Below are positions 1 to 12,335 of a stretch of 64,000 bases of DNA, piece after piece. The DNA comes from Misgurnus anguillicaudatus (lineage: Eukaryota > Chordata > Actinopteri > Cypriniformes > Cobitidae). Numbering within the stretch: the first letter of the stretch is position 1; the number at the start of each line of letters is the position of its first letter. The stretch spans positions 17,183,001 to 17,247,000 of the forward strand of contig NC_073361.2 of the NCBI RefSeq assembly GCF_027580225.2, written 5' to 3'. The position numbers were made by a program, and so were the translations under genes. Under the pieces are notes generated by a model that was not told where the DNA came from, ran no database searches, and saw nothing but the letters and a program-made list of their open reading frames with translations.

Positions 1-230
1 AGAGGGTTTGCAGTCATATGTATAGAGGGAGAAGAGGAGGGGGCTTAGTACACAACCCTGTGGTGCTCCTGTGTTCAGTATGATGGAGGGTAAGAAATGT
101 TTCCCAACGCACACAGTCTGCAGTCTGCCAGTAAGGGAAATCTTGCACCCAGTTGCACAGGTGTGTGTTGAGGTCAAGGTGGTTAAGTGTGTTGAACAGT
201 TTATGGGAGGGGGGCAACACAGGCTACACG
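1..230 (-). pseudogene. LINE reverse-transcriptase fragment
   Basis: Read on the minus strand, this edge encodes a decayed piece of a non-LTR retrotransposon reverse transcriptase. An upstream stretch reads L-N-T-H-L-C-N-W-V, a form typical of fish LINE RT palm regions. After a frame change comes N-T-G-A-P-Q-G-C-V-L-S-P-L-L, the conserved RT motif that precedes the catalytic YxDD block. The two parts are in different frames, so the copy is broken, and the catalytic block would lie beyond the left edge. It is probably an old 5'-truncated copy in antisense orientation to dok6. The exact clade (L2, Rex or CR1-like) cannot be set from so short a piece. Confidence 0.75.
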
Positions 231-244
231 CCGATAGTCATTTA

Positions 245-1547
245 AGCCCTTTTCACACAGACATTCTGGAAAAAACACGGAAAATGTATCCTGGATTTTT
301 CCAAGATCGTTTGATTTTTTGTTCATTCACACTGCCAATGATTGCCGGCATCTGCAAGGTCCCGGAAAGACACGTGACCTGTAAAGTTCTTCTACGCAGC
401 ATCTGACGTTTGCATATTATTTATTATTTCTCTCTCCAGAAACCACTCACATGCATTTTTGTTTATGCTAAGACTATAAGGAGCGCATGGCGCGCCATTC
501 TATGCTGGTGAATGATCTCAGCTTCAGAGTGGATATTTGACGAGCTCCCTGATCTCTGCTTTAATCCAGTTTTCAGACATTTCTGCCCATGATTGTTAAT
601 ATGCATTTAAAACCCCCGTTTTGAGGAGCTGAATGATATATCTTGTTGGGATGATGCTCAGGCATTTTAGTTTATTATAAGCTCATGAGTACGTGACACG
701 ATATGCTTTTATGCTGCTGAATGATCTCCGTTTCAACGCAGTAAGTGACGAGCTAACTTACCTGATATCTGCGTCAGTCCAGTTTGCTGACATTTCTCGT
801 CGTGAATGTTGTAAATCGCTCATTTTAAAGAGTTGAACCAACTTTATGTTGCCATGATACTCATGTCCTCACTACGGCACGCGCGTCATTGTTTAAGCGT
901 CATCATTTCCTGATATCTGCTTCAATCGAGTTTGCGACATTTCTCGTTGTGAATGTTGATATGCATGTAAATGTCTCGTTTTAAAGCAACACCAAAGAGT
1001 TTTTGCTCTTTGCTCCCCCTACAGGTTGGAAGCGGAATTATTCATTACCACTGTCGTAAATAATTTAGCCTACTGCAGCAAAGCTGGCTCTGATTGGATT
1101 GTAGGTCTGCCGTCAAGCAAGTTTTTGTTTTTTTCACTCTAACTACATGACCGCGACCCGACGGGTGGAATCTTCTTTAGTGCGGTTTTGGCCAATAGAG
1201 GGCTGCAAAGCGAATGTGAAAGTGCCGTTCACCCTGTTTCGCGTGGATGAACGACTTAAATTTTTTTGGAAACGTTATTTTAAGGTAAAAAAAAACTCTT
1301 TAGTGTTGCTTTAAAGAGCTGAACCATAACTTTTGTTGTGATGACACGCGCATCCTCACTATAACAAGCCCAGTACGGCATTGTTTCGGCTTCTTGTTCA
1401 CACAGAGGGTTTTCCATGTATCTTACTAGGTCCTCTTTCCCGCAATGATCCCAGAAGATTTATGGGACATATTTGCGTTCACATAGAAGCTTGTCTGGCA
1501 ATTTTACAGGTGTTTTTTTGGGACCAAAGGTTTGTGTAAATGGGGTT
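245..1547. mobile_element. Harbinger-like non-autonomous element, copy 1
   Basis: The termini are inverted (AGCCCTTTTCACACAG on the left, complement of AACCCCATTCACACAG on the right), and both ends are flanked by TTA. A 3-bp TTA/TWA duplication points to the PIF/Harbinger superfamily. No transposase is encoded. The interior repeats a unit built around 'ctgatatctgcttcaatc ... gacatttctcg ... gaatgttgatatgcat' about three times (near 550-630, 760-840, 905-975). Another short element is inserted at 984-1313. A second copy lies at 46158-47140. The family assignment is inferred from the termini and the duplication length. Confidence 0.75.
984..1313. mobile_element. short inverted-repeat element nested in the Harbinger-like copy
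   Basis: The left end (AAAGCAACACCAAAGAGTTT) and right end (complement of AAAGCAACACTAAAGAGTTT) form a terminal inverted repeat of about 20 bp. The flanks read TTTTAAAG and TTTAAAG, fitting a short TTTAAA-type duplication. The sister copy at 46158-47140 lacks this block, so it was inserted after the host element. It is non-coding. Confidence 0.7.
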
Positions 1548-2125
1548 TTAGTGTTTAGATTGCTGCCTGTTTTGGTACCATGTGGCTGCCTTGAGGTACC
1601 TTGTCCTGCTCCAGTGTGATGTTAAACCGGTTTGTGAATACTGCTGTCAGCTCACCTGCACAGTGTTTTAAAATAATTGTTGCATAGCTCCTGTCATGTA
1701 ACAACAGATCATAGTAACCACAGCTGTAAAAAAAAAACTAGCAGTTTAAATGAATTCATATGATCTACATATTGTATTTCATGTCTTCTGAAGCCATACA
1801 AGAGCTTTGTGTATAAGACTGACTTATAATAAAATTGTGTATTACTTTTTTGGGGGGAGTGGGCAAACTTTTCTTAAAAAAGTAAACTGAGTAATAATCT
1901 TTTTGTTGTTGTTGTACTGTGTGCAAAATGTCTAACACTGCAGTTATAAATCTCATCTCTAACAGATCTTCAGAAGATGCTGGCTTGTATTCAAGAAGGC
2001 GTCAAGCAAAGGACCTAGACGGCTGGAGAAATATTCAGATGAAAAAGCCGCCTACTTTCGAAGCTTTCATAAGATAACTCTTACGTCCATGTTTCAAGTT
2101 CCATCCTCAATGCTGTACTCAAGCA

Positions 2126-2640
2126 CAGTGTTGGGGAAAGTTACTTTTAAAAGTAATGCATTACAATATTAAGTTACTCCCCAAAAAAGTAACTAATTAT
2201 GTTACTTAGTTACTTTTCATGGAAAGTAATGCTTACGTTACTTTTTCGTTACTTTTGCGTTACTTTTTCTTGGCTGAGGCTTGATCTCTTTCAGGCCTTG
2301 CAGGTGTTTTATGACAAAAAAGTTCTGCATTTAGAAATTGCATATTTCATCACAAAAATGTTGAGCTCTGGCCTGCCATCTCAGTGTCTGACTCAAACTG
2401 TTCACACACAGTGTGTACGCAAGAGTCCATAATGTGACTATGTTTAGTTTAATTCAGTACATAACTTTTTTAAATCAAATTAAATAAACTAAAAAAAGTA
2501 ACTTGCATTACTTTTTTGAAAAAGTAACTCAAATATTAATGTGTACATTTAAAAAGTAATGCGTTATTTTACTCGTTACTTCAGAAAAGTAATAATATTA
2601 TGTAATGCACGTTACTTGTAATGCGTTAACCCCAACACTG
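2126..2640. mobile_element. hAT-like MITE with perfect 8-bp duplication
   Basis: This 515-bp element starts CAGTGTTGGGG and ends CCCCAACACTG. Its interior is rich in 'aaagtaa/gttactt' repeats. The identical octamer CTCAAGCA flanks both ends (2118-2125 and 2641-2648). An 8-bp duplication with CAG..CTG ends is the hAT signature. No open frame resembles a transposase. This type of repeat is widespread in fish. Confidence 0.85.
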
Positions 2641-2692
2641 CTCAAGCATGCATGTAACAATGACCGACACCTTGCTCTTCTGGATTAATAAC

Positions 2693-3214
2693 TTAACTCA
2701 TTCACCGCCATTGACGAGTTATCTCGTCAATTATGAGTTAATATTTAACTAATAAATATGCCTTTCTGCACGAATTTCAAAGTGAAAGTTTAATACCGCT
2801 TTCATCCACTAGAATTTATCAAAAACGGAAGTTAAAAAGATTTAATGATTTATTTTAACTGCCTTTATGTTTGATAGTCATTCTGAGTCTGATCTCTAAC
2901 ATAAATTCCTTTACAAAAATGCATTTTTTTAAGCTTTTTGCTCAAAATGCTGTATTTTTGAAGAGAAATATCCATATTTCAGTGGTCAAATTAAGTGGAA
3001 AAAGTAAATATATAATGAAACCTTTTTTCCCCATTTTGTTTGTTTATTGCTTGTTTGAAAGCAGAGGGTGTGTTCTTTAATTTTATATAATTTGTATGTT
3101 TATATATTTATAGAAGATAATTTTTCCTGCAAGGAATTTTGTGAAACTATTGTTAACATCACAAAAATGCAGGTGGGCAACTTTTCTCAAAAAGGCTGGC
3201 AGTGAATGAGTTAA
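2693..3214. mobile_element. TTAACTC-ended inverted-repeat element, copy 1
   Basis: The ends are inverted: TTAACTCATTCACCGCCA on the left and the complement of a closely matching block on the right (ggctggcagtgaatgagttaa). The interior is AT-rich and non-coding. A second, heavily interrupted copy with the same ends occupies 27068-28875. Superfamily not assigned. Confidence 0.65.
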
Positions 3215-4668
3215 TAATGTTTACAGTTTGCTGAATTAATTCATTAAGGACGGCTTTGCATCCCTTCTGTTTAACATACACCTTTGGTACATTCCAGGGC
3301 GGAACTCTTTTCATTACCTGCAAAAATTATTTGACCAGCACCCCTCTTGAGAAACTTCTCCGACAAAGGAGAATCAGGCTTAACGGTTCATGGTGTGAAA
3401 GAAACACAGAGTCTAATTATTTAGTTAGCGGGGGTCATAAGCATTCTGCAGCGATCGCTGTGTGGTACTTTTGGAGCTGACAGTAGATCAGGTTGAAGGT
3501 GTAAGCGCGAGCGCGTGCCTGCGTATTCGTGTTGTGACAGATGCGATGGCAGATGATAATGTGATGTGCTCTCTCTGGAGTGTTGGTCCGAGCAGACCTT
3601 CATCGGCACCGACTTTGGCACCGTTCCATTGACTTTGAATGTCATTGTGATAAAAAATTTGATTTGATCGGTGTGCAGAATGTGGAGATGATGGGAAATT
3701 TAAATAATTTTACCACAGGGCTATTTAGCTGGGGCCCTGGCGGGCCAATGTCCAACCATAATCAAACACACTTAAACAAGCTAATGAAGGTCTTCAGGAT
3801 CACTTGAAAATTACAGACAGGTGTTGTAATAAAAGAGTAACTCTGAAAAAGTTCCTCATGTTATGGAAGTCAAAGAAGCCATGCATAGCTTTTTATGTCA
3901 CTTTTACTAAAGTACTGGTAAGAGCAGCATGCTTTTCAGACAAATAGAAGAATAATTTTGATCATTATAAAATATATACTCCTGATTGCAAAAAATCTTT
4001 TTGCTTTTATATTTTGCAAAGAGATATAATAATTATCTGTCCTCCTGAAATATGTAGTTTAGAGGAGGCTTTTTTCCGATTGCGCTTCCCAGCATTCATA
4101 CCCTCTTTAAAGGTGAATTATTCTAGGAATTACATCCATTTCCTGTCCTTAAGCCCTTTGAAAATATTTCAATTAGGGCTCATCATCAGTTCGATGGCTG
4201 ATGATCTTACGCTGCCAATGTGCAGAACATTCTAGAATAATGAGCACAGATGCGGCCGTAGATTAGGGCCACGACACGATGGTTTGATGTTGCTGCATTG
4301 TGGGAACGTGTCTTTATCGGCTCTAACAAGCCTTCTAATAAGCTTACTCATTAGACATGAGAGAGAGAGACAGAGAGATGAGTGAATGTGGTACAAAGCA
4401 ACATCTGGCTTATCAGTATTTGCAAAGAAGACCCTGAAACTGGCAAACTTTACTATATGAGCTCGCTGAATGGGTTATGGTTTACCGTATATAGCTTTGA
4501 ACTTTCGTTTGATTTTCACCTAATGTTATAACATTAAGGTCTGAGTTCATATCTTGTCATATCCTTATCGAATAACATGTATATATTTGACTAGATCAAA
4601 ACAAGGTCTAATGCTTTATACTTTAGTCCTATTTATATTTAAAGTATAATTTATAACATTTGCATCTA
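3215..4668. other. intronic sequence, mostly unassigned
   Basis: No exon or complete element is visible. About 3730-3830 resembles the interior of the CAGGGGTGGGCAA-type element seen complete at 25762-25954 ('aaccataatcaaacacac...'), so it is probably a decayed copy. The rest is AT-rich, presumably dok6 intron sequence. Confidence 0.4.
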
Positions 4669-6068
4669 TGGGTCATTCTACAGAAAAGGTGGAATTCGGG
4701 TGATGGAAATTTGCTTAAATGAACTTTCAACATACCCAAAACTTCTTTAATAGCATTAATTAACTTGTCAAATCTATGAATCCGCAAAACAGGGAGCTTA
4801 ATTTATTTTTTACTTTTTAATACATTTTAATAAAGAATCCATGAGTCATTTATTTGTCATTGGTGTTACCTGTGATTTAAAAAACATTAATGTTGATACT
4901 AAATATTTTTTCTCATTACAGCTTGTGTATTTAGTTAAAGGTTGAGTAGAGGAATGATAATAGCAAGAAAAACAATTGATTATTTGTATTTGTTTAATTA
5001 AATTCTTCATCTTTACCCAGCATTGTATGAAATTATTTGATTCTCAGTTTGACTTTTTTCTTTAAAACCAACAAAAACAAAAATATTCAACCAAAAAGGC
5101 TTTGATGCAAAGACTGAATTATCAACAATGATTTACATCCCATATTAACAACAAAATATTACTAGAAAGTACAAGAAAATACATTCATAAAACTAAAACT
5201 TGGTTTAACACCAATGACACAATGTAACACCAACGACAAAATTAGAATATAATAATAGATAATGAATATGATAAACTTATAAACTTAGTTAAAGGAATAG
5301 TGCTTAGGAAGTACTCATTAGAGAAGTAACACTAATGACGGTAACACCAATGATGGTAACACCAATGACAATTTACAGAAAAAAACTAATATTTCAACAA
5401 AATGGCTGCCGTTAACCATGTGCCATTTCATCAGAGATGTAACAATCACATACTTATTCAGTATAATGTATTTTTATGTAAAGATCTTAACACTCCCAGC
5501 TATAAAAAAAGAGTAACACTAATGACATCCAAAAAATCTTTTCTCAAAATTCTTAGATATATCATGATATTTTAGACAAATAAGGTAAGACATCTCAAAA
5601 ACCTTTTGCCTTCCTCCACTCCACTTCTTTCACTGACCTCTTGACCCATGAGAAACTTCAAAGAGCTGATGCATTGTTTCAAAATAAAAGTGCTTTGGGT
5701 TAATTAGGGGGACAAATATTTATTTGATATTATTCATATTAATTTTTACCATTTCAGTGTTTTAGTAAAGTCATACAGGGTTGAAGGTAAATGTAAATTA
5801 GATTTGTTTTATAAAAAACATGGTTTAAATAATAAGTACACAGTTCAACTTCCATGTATGATCAAATGGACAGCGCAATTTTCAGGACCAGACATTTAAA
5901 AAAAAGAAAAAAAAGAAAATTAAATTAAATAAATAAACTCTCTAATCATTTTAAGGACAGTCTATATTTATTACATATATATTATGGGATTATTGGGTCA
6001 AATTGAATGATTAAGGGGTCTGCAAAAGCAAGGGACAAGCATTTCCACCTTTTTTGTAGAATGACCCA
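4669..6068. mobile_element. 1.4-kb inverted-repeat element with TA flanks
   Basis: The left end TGGGTCATTCTACAGAAAAG and the right end (complement TGGGTCATTCTACAAAAAAG) form long terminal inverted repeats ending in GGTGGAA. Both ends abut TA, as in Tc1/mariner-type target choice. The interior contains several degenerate copies of 'gtaacaccaatgac' (about 5200-5370 and 5510-5525). No transposase frame is seen, so it is non-autonomous. Confidence 0.75.
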
Positions 6069-6239
6069 TATACAGTACATAACCAACTGATGCTTGGTGT
6101 TCACCTTACCTGTATGTAACCATTCAGGTCTTTAAAATGACATTGTGTTTGGTAAATACGCTATATACTTTCTTAAATCATTATTGAGTGTGCACATATC
6201 AGGATTGTTTTTGTAGGATGCTTTAATACACTCAGCGAT

Positions 6240-6977
6240 GAATCATTCGTTCACTGTGATGCACCTGAGCTGTAGATGTTCTTGCAAAGCCTTGTGCAAA
6301 CCTTTCCTCAGATTCATAATCCCTGAACCCACACACAACACCATATACAGACAAATAAACACATACAAATGCAAACACCTCTCCCTGTTGCCAGAGGCAA
6401 AACATAAAGCTATAAACTCAAGAAATGCCTCTGGCTAAACTGAAAGGTGAGCCATAGTGTCTGGGTGTCGTCTAGACTGCAAATATATGCATCTGCTATC
6501 AAATACAGCTACTTATTTCTTACCATTAACAAGTAAACCTACTTTTTAACATTGCGTATCTGTGTTCATGTAGCTTAGTGGGTAAAGAATACCGTTAGCA
6601 TTGCACAAGGTGGTGGTGATAAAAATGCTGATAAAATGTATACCTTGATTGTGTAATGCATGTAAATGTATTAAATGGATGCGTTAAGGTTTTAATGACT
6701 AACAGTGTCTTGACATCAGAATTCTTTCTCAGCTACTGTTGTGTAATAATAAAACCCAGATGATTCCTCCACAAATAAACAGCAGTCATTGCCAAACTAT
6801 TTAAGTATTCATTCATTGTAATTGTATGCTGTTTTTGAATGGTGACAGCTTACTCAAATCCCTAATTATCTTATTATGTTTGGTATTTTAGCTTGGGCTG
6901 CTGCATAAAACTGATTTCTAAGGAAAACATATTTTGTCAAAATTGTTTTGTTTATGAGATTGTTGAAATTACCAAAG
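6240..6977. other. unassigned intronic stretch with SINE head
   Basis: Apart from the tRNA-like piece listed at 6567-6690, this stretch has no recognised element, splice-flanked exon or microsatellite. Confidence 0.35.
6567..6690 (+). mobile_element. tRNA-derived SINE, degenerate head
   Basis: The string 'tgtagcttagtgggtaaaga' matches an RNA polymerase III A-box of a tRNA-derived SINE, followed by 'accgttagcattgcacaagg' in the anticodon-arm position. The B-box is unrecognisable, so it is an old copy and not a functional tRNA gene. A B-box-bearing piece of a similar SINE is at 39020-39125. Confidence 0.5.
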
Positions 6978-7876
6978 TTAAAGGATTAGTCAATTTTCTT
7001 TAAAAAAATCCAGATAATTTACTCACCACCATGTCATCCAAAATGTTGATGTCTGTCTTTGTTCAGTCGAGAAGAAATTATGTTTTTTGAAGAAAACATT
7101 CCAGGATTTTTCTCATTTTAATGGACTTTAATGGACCCCAACACTTAACAGTTTTAATGCAGTTTAAAATTGCAGTTTCAAAGGACTTTAACCGATCTCA
7201 AACGAGGCATAAGGGTCTTATCTAGCGAAACGATTGATATTTTTGGCAAGAAAAATTAAAAATGTGCACTTTTAAACCACAACTTTTCTTCTTCCTCCAG
7301 CTGTGTGACGCGCCAGCACGACCCCACGTAGTACATCATCACGTCAAGAGGTCACGGATGACGTATGCGAAACTACGCCCTAGTCTTTACAAGGGTGGAG
7401 AAAGAGGACCATTTCGACGATGTTGTATGTCGAAGGATACTAATTAATGTCTTTGTGTCAGTTTATTGTTTCAAATGTGCGTTTCATATATGTAGCACTT
7501 GACCTTTCTACGTCACTATGCAATTACGTGAGGTTGCGCTGGCACGTCACACAGCCGGAGGAAGAAGAGAAGTTGTGGTTTAAAAGTGCATATTTTTTAT
7601 TTTTCTTGCCAAAAATGTCAATTGTTTCACTAGATAAAACCCTTATGTCTCGTTTGGGATTGTTTAGAGTCCTTTGAAACTGCAATTTTAAACTGCATTA
7701 AAACTGTTACGTGTTGGGGTCCATTAAAGTCCATTAAAATGAGAAAAATCCTGGAATGTTTTCCTCAAAAAACTTTATTTCTTCTCAACTGAACAAAGAA
7801 AGACATCAACAGATTGGATGACATGGTGGTGAGTAAATTATCTGGATTTTGTTTAAGAAAATGGACTAATCCTTTA
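6978..7876. mobile_element. long-palindrome element (TTAAAGGATTAGTC ends), copy 1
   Basis: The two halves are inverted copies over about 380 bp each (roughly 6978-7360 against 7480-7876), ending TTAAAGGATTAGTC at both termini. The small centre contains 'actaattaatgtctttgtgtc'. A transcript through it would fold into a long hairpin. Short frames inside (7262-7447, 7447-7677) are by-products of the arms and not genes. A second copy at 45721-47591 carries a foreign insertion in this centre. It is non-coding; superfamily uncertain. Confidence 0.8.
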
Positions 7877-8004
7877 AGTTGTGTATATTTACATTAACAG
7901 ATCCTTCTATGAAGTCGACAGAAGTCACCATGAAATCAGAAATCACAATTCATATTTTTATTGGAATATTTTTGTGTTTTTTTATAAATCATTTATGCTT
8001 TTTA

Positions 8005-8005
<1 letters not shown>

Positions 8006-8035
<30 letters not shown>

Positions 8036-8036
8036 T
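8006..8036. repeat. (ATT)n microsatellite
   Basis: About ten ATT repeats in an AT-rich intronic stretch. Confidence 0.85.
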
Positions 8037-8399
8037 TTAATTCATATTTTTTTAAACAAAAAAATTTAACCTCCATCCCCCATTGGAATGACTTCTCTTC
8101 CTATCTCTAAAGTAGTCCTGGGTGGAGTTATTGGGGACTTGCTGCAGTTGATCATCCAAGGGTATTGTTAGCTATGCTGTATTACAAACAATATATGTTA
8201 CAATATGTCAGTACAAGGTGTTTTTACATTAAGGCAGCTTAAACATAGGACTAAGATAAGCCCTGTCCGGGAAACTGCCCCATTATTTTACAATAGTGGT
8301 CTTAATCTGGTGGGTATAGTGCTAAAAATGGGTCTCATCTCATCTCATTAGTTTGATACAAACAGACTGATTAAGCAGCCTATCATACAGAATGCTTTT

Positions 8400-8590
8400 T
8401 AACGGTTAAAACACGAGGCATACCGCACTACCATTATTTAATTGACTTCAGAAAAGAGCAGTGCGCTGCGTTTTTTATATTGCTAGGCAACCATTGAGGC
8501 AGCTGTCCTGTCCTGTCAATCAAATATTGAAGAGTGAGCACTCTTTTGCTTTGAACTGTCATATTAGCAGAAACTTTAAAGCATAACTAA
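8400..8590. repeat. interspersed repeat shared with 57890-58090
   Basis: Sequence from 'gaggcataccgcactacc' to 'tattagcagaaactttaaa' is closely similar to 57930-58090, sharing 'ctaggcaacca', 'cagtcaaatattgaag'-type and 'aactgtcatattagcagaaa' blocks. The copy here lacks the 'ggggccaatcacacc' terminus seen in the other, so it is probably truncated. Confidence 0.6.
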
Positions 8591-8879
8591 ACCCCTGGTT
8601 AGAGCCTGACTCCACCCACTGGCATTATTTGAAAAAAGCAAGAAAAGTGGGCAGACCCCAACGCAGATAGAGGGGAAGAACTGAGCTCGTACCAAGTGTG
8701 TGGTGAGATCGTAACAACAGCGTGGTGAGCTTGAACCTGCTTATGTAGGGTCGTACCACTTACATCACGTGGTACCGCAACATACAATAGGAAAATTCAA
8801 CTGCACCGTTCAACCTGAAGAGGGCAGCACTCAGACGTTTTTACACCATATGTTGTGGCATTGAAACACTTTATCGAGT

Positions 8880-9200
8880 AGCACTTTATTTTAAAGTACG
8901 TGTACTTACCTTGTACATATATGGTAGATAAGTTGTACTTGTGCGGGACTTACTTTTAGGTATCTACATGGTAATTAATTGGTGTCATTACTGTACTTAC
9001 TAGTGGTACACACTTGGTAGTTATTATGTAATTCTAGATAAGTACTGGGTAATAACAGATACATACTTATAGTGTAGGTATACTGTAACTAACGAGAAAC
9101 ATTGCTGTACTTACAAATAAATGTACAATATATGTAATAACTAATAACTTACATAAATGTAATATGTAATAACTGTGTAAAAAACATCACTTTATTTTAA
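8880..9200. repeat. TA/GTAC-rich interspersed repeat
   Basis: The stretch begins 'agcactttattttaaagtac' and ends near 'catcactttattttaatgg', with many internal 'gtacttac' strings. The pattern is like fish elements with CACTTTATTTT termini, but the ends are not clean. Low-confidence repeat call. Confidence 0.4.
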
Positions 9201-9301
9201 TGGCATTAGTTTTAAGAAGGTTGCGGTCATGACGGTGTTGCTCTTGTTCTTTTTTTGTCTACCAATCAAGTGACTTGTTATAATGAGTAAAAAATTAAGA
9301 A

Positions 9302-9460
9302 ATAATTTGGGATGTGGTGAAACAGGAGATTTGCATTGTGGATGTGCAGCCGACAAATCTGCAGCCATTGCGTGATGCTATCATGTCAATATGGACCAAA
9401 ATCTCTGAGGACACCTTGTTGAATCTATGCCACAAAGAATTAAGGCACTATTCTAAAACA
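9302..9460 (+). pseudogene. Tc1-like transposase C-terminal fragment
   Basis: The translation begins D-V-V-K-Q-E-I and continues D-V-Q-P-T-N-L-Q-P-L-R-D-A-I-M-S-I-W, then K-E-L-R-H-Y. This aligns with the C-terminal end of the Tc1-like transposase at 55934-56100 (D-V-V-E-Q-E-L ... D-V-H-P-T-N-L ... D-A-I-L-S-I-W). Only about 50 codons remain, downstream of the last catalytic acidic residue. No terminal inverted repeats are seen, so this is a dead fragment about 270 bp upstream of a dok6 exon. Confidence 0.8.
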
Positions 9461-9733
9461 TGGCAAAAAACATGCAAAAGATCTCTGCCATGTCTCATCA
9501 GTTTGAATTAAATAAATCCCGCATGTATTCCAGTTTTGTCATTAGTATGAAACCGTACAAGCTAAGAGAGATGTCCAGCGTTTTCCCTAAAGCCGAGCGC
9601 TGCAGGAATTTCAGACCATTTTGTTTTCAGATAACAGTAACCACATTACCTCAGTGTCATCCTTCTTGTGTTGTTTCCTGCTTCTCTTGAGTTCGTTAAT
9701 TTTGGTAATGAGTTTTGCCTTTTACTTCCGCAG

Positions 9734-9848
9734 ATAACTGAACTCCACAACATCAAGAACATTACGCGAATGCCCCGCGAGACTAAAAAACACGCAGTGG
9801 CAATTATTTTCTGCGATGAGACGTCAAAGACATTTGCCTGTGAGTCAG
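9734..9848 (+). CDS. dok6: dok6 coding exon (PH domain, C-terminal half)
   Basis: The exon is 115 bp, preceded by 'ttttacttccgcag' and followed by the strong donor GTAAGC. It reads in phase 0 from [12 protein letters not shown], through [12 protein letters not shown], to [11 protein letters not shown], with one base left over. It corresponds to about residues 59-97 of human DOK6, the later strands of the PH domain, which helps place the adaptor at the membrane. By comparison with the human protein this should be exon 3 of 8. It differs from human mainly by I for V at the start, M for L before P-R-E-T, and C for H before D-E-T-S-K. No in-frame stop or frameshift is present. Confidence 0.95.
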
Positions 9849-10937
9849 GTAAGCACTGTCTTCAAATCTGAAAAAAGTTTGTTGTAGCTCCACCACCACA
9901 GAGACAAGGCTGGATCATACTGTATCCAAAAAAAGGCTTCATTAATTCTAGATTTCAATGTACTTTAGTATTTATTTTCACATACCAGGTACTTGAATGC
10001 TAATCTACTTCTTTTTTCACCATTTTACCTTGAAACTAAAATAATGTGCTGCCAAACATTCAAGCTACTGTATGTAGTGTTCGATGAGTCAAGTGAGATA
10101 CACAGAGTAGATTTATTTTGCGTCATATGTCAAAAGGAAAAAATAGCATGCGGCCAAAAGCAACAGGCAGAGAAGCAGCTAGAAAACAACACAACAAGAA
10201 AAAGACTTTACACACGCATACACGTTTGAAATATGAATGAGATGCTTTACACACTACTGTCTCTGCGACAGAAACATCGTCCCATGTGTTTTCTCTCCAT
10301 TCACACTGAGAATGATAGCAGCGTCAAAACCAGATCAAAGTTTTCTCTCAGACAAAAGCTACAGCCATGAAATAATCATAAAGTTGTATTAACCTTGTAG
10401 TGTATTAATATTAAAATAAATAGTTTTAACCAAATAAATACTATTTAAATTTTACCACATACTGTGCTGGAATCCCTAACTTATTTAAGTAAGGAATAAT
10501 GTATAGGCAGAAATAATCCCCAGAAGTATATCACGATAACAACCGGCTGCCTGCATTATCCCGCTTATTACACGGCTTATTTGATTTCAACATACGTAAA
10601 AAAATTTACAAGTAACTTTTTATTATTTGCCATTGTTGTTTCAAAAAGAGATAGATAGAGAGAGGGAAAAGTTATGGATTGCAGCTGTAAATGTAACTTT
10701 TTTTTGTTCTGGCTTGAAAGCATATGCAAAATTCACAGAAAGGCCAAAATTGTAGGACAATTTTGTACCAACAATAACCCTTACAATTACCTAAACTACT
10801 GAAGTTTTTACAAAAGCGTGCTAAAACAGATAATGCTTTCTCTGAGCCCAATTTGTTGAATCAGTTGGAATAAATTGAGGCAAAAGAACAAAAAGTTATG
10901 TGTGGGTGATGGACACTGCATCTCTATACCTCTTTCC

Positions 10938-11030
10938 ATTCATTCATTCATTCATTCATTCATTCATTCATTCATTCAATCAATCAATCAATCATTCATT
11001 CATTCAATCATTCATTCAATCATTCCTCTA
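10938..11030. repeat. (ATTC)n / (AATC)n microsatellite
   Basis: A run of CATT/ATTC repeats, then CAAT repeats, then mixed. It lies just before the large pyrimidine tract. Confidence 0.85.
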
Positions 11031-11140
11031 TTCACGGCCGAGGCCAGAAATTTTAAACTGAGTGGACCTTGGTGATATAGGGTAGACCTCAATGCCTACT
11101 CTTAAATTACATAATTTTAATGTAGTGATTCAATTTCAAA

Positions 11141-12299
11141 ATTTTCTTTCTTTCTTATTTTGTTCTTTCTTTCTTTTTTTGTTCTTTCTTTTGTTCTTTC
11201 TTTCGTTCATTTTTTCTTGCATTCTTGCGTTCTTTCTTTCTTTTGTTCTTTCTTCATTCTTTTCTTCTTTTTTTGTTCATTCTTTCATTTCTTTCTTTCT
11301 TTTAATCTTTCGTTCCTTTTTTCTTTTCGTTCTTTCTTTTGTGGTTTTGTTCTTATTTTATTTTATTTTTTTCTTTCATTCATTCTTTTGTTCGTTCGTT
11401 CGTTCTCTTGTTCTTTCTCTCGTTCTTTCTTTTTCTTTCATCGTTTCATTTTTTCTTTCTTTTATATTTTCTTTTTTTCTTGCATTCTTTCTTTCTTTTG
11501 TTCTTTCTTTCCTTCTTTCCTTCTTTTTTTGTTAATTCTTTCATTTCTTTAGTTTCTTTCCTTCTTTCTTTCAATCTTTCTTTCCTTTTTTCTTTCGTAC
11601 TTTAGTTCTTTCGTTTCTTTCAATCTTTCTTTCAATCTTTCTTTGGTTGTTTTGTTCTTATTTTATTTCATTTTTAATATCATTCATTCATTCATTAATT
11701 CTTTCGTTCGTTCATTCGTTCTTTCATTCTTTTTTCATTTTTTCTTTCTTTCGTTCTTTCTTTCATTCTTTCTTTCTTGCATTCTTTCTTTCGTTCTTTC
11801 TTTCTTTTATTCTTTCCTTCTTTCCTTCTTTCCTTCTTTCCTTCTTTTTTCTTTCATTCTTTCTTTCATTCTTTCATTCTTTTATTACTTTAGTTTCTTT
11901 CCTTCTTTCTTTCTTTCGTTCTTTCCTTCATTCTTTTATTACTTTAGTTTCTTTCCTTCTTTCTTTCAATCTTTTTTCTTTTGTACTTTCTTTTTTCTTT
12001 CTTTCTTTCATACTTTCTTTTGTTCTTGTTTCATTTCATTTTTTCTTATATTCATTCTTGCGTTCGTTCTTTCTTTCTTTCTTTCATACTTTGTTTCTTT
12101 CTTTCATACTTTCATTGTTTAATTTTTTCTATCATTCATTCTTTCGTTTGTTCCATTTTTCTTTCTTTCATTCTTCCTTTTTTCATTCTTTCTTTTTTTA
12201 CTTCTTTCGTTATTTCGTTCTTTCTCTCGTTCTTTCTCTCGTTCATTCTTTCTTTCATACATTCTTTCATTGTTTAATTTTTTTCTTTCTTTCTTACGT

Positions 12300-12335
<36 letters not shown>

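Noticed and set aside
6567..6690. A functional tRNA gene
   Set aside because: Only an A-box-like part survives; no B-box, no cloverleaf. SINE remnant.
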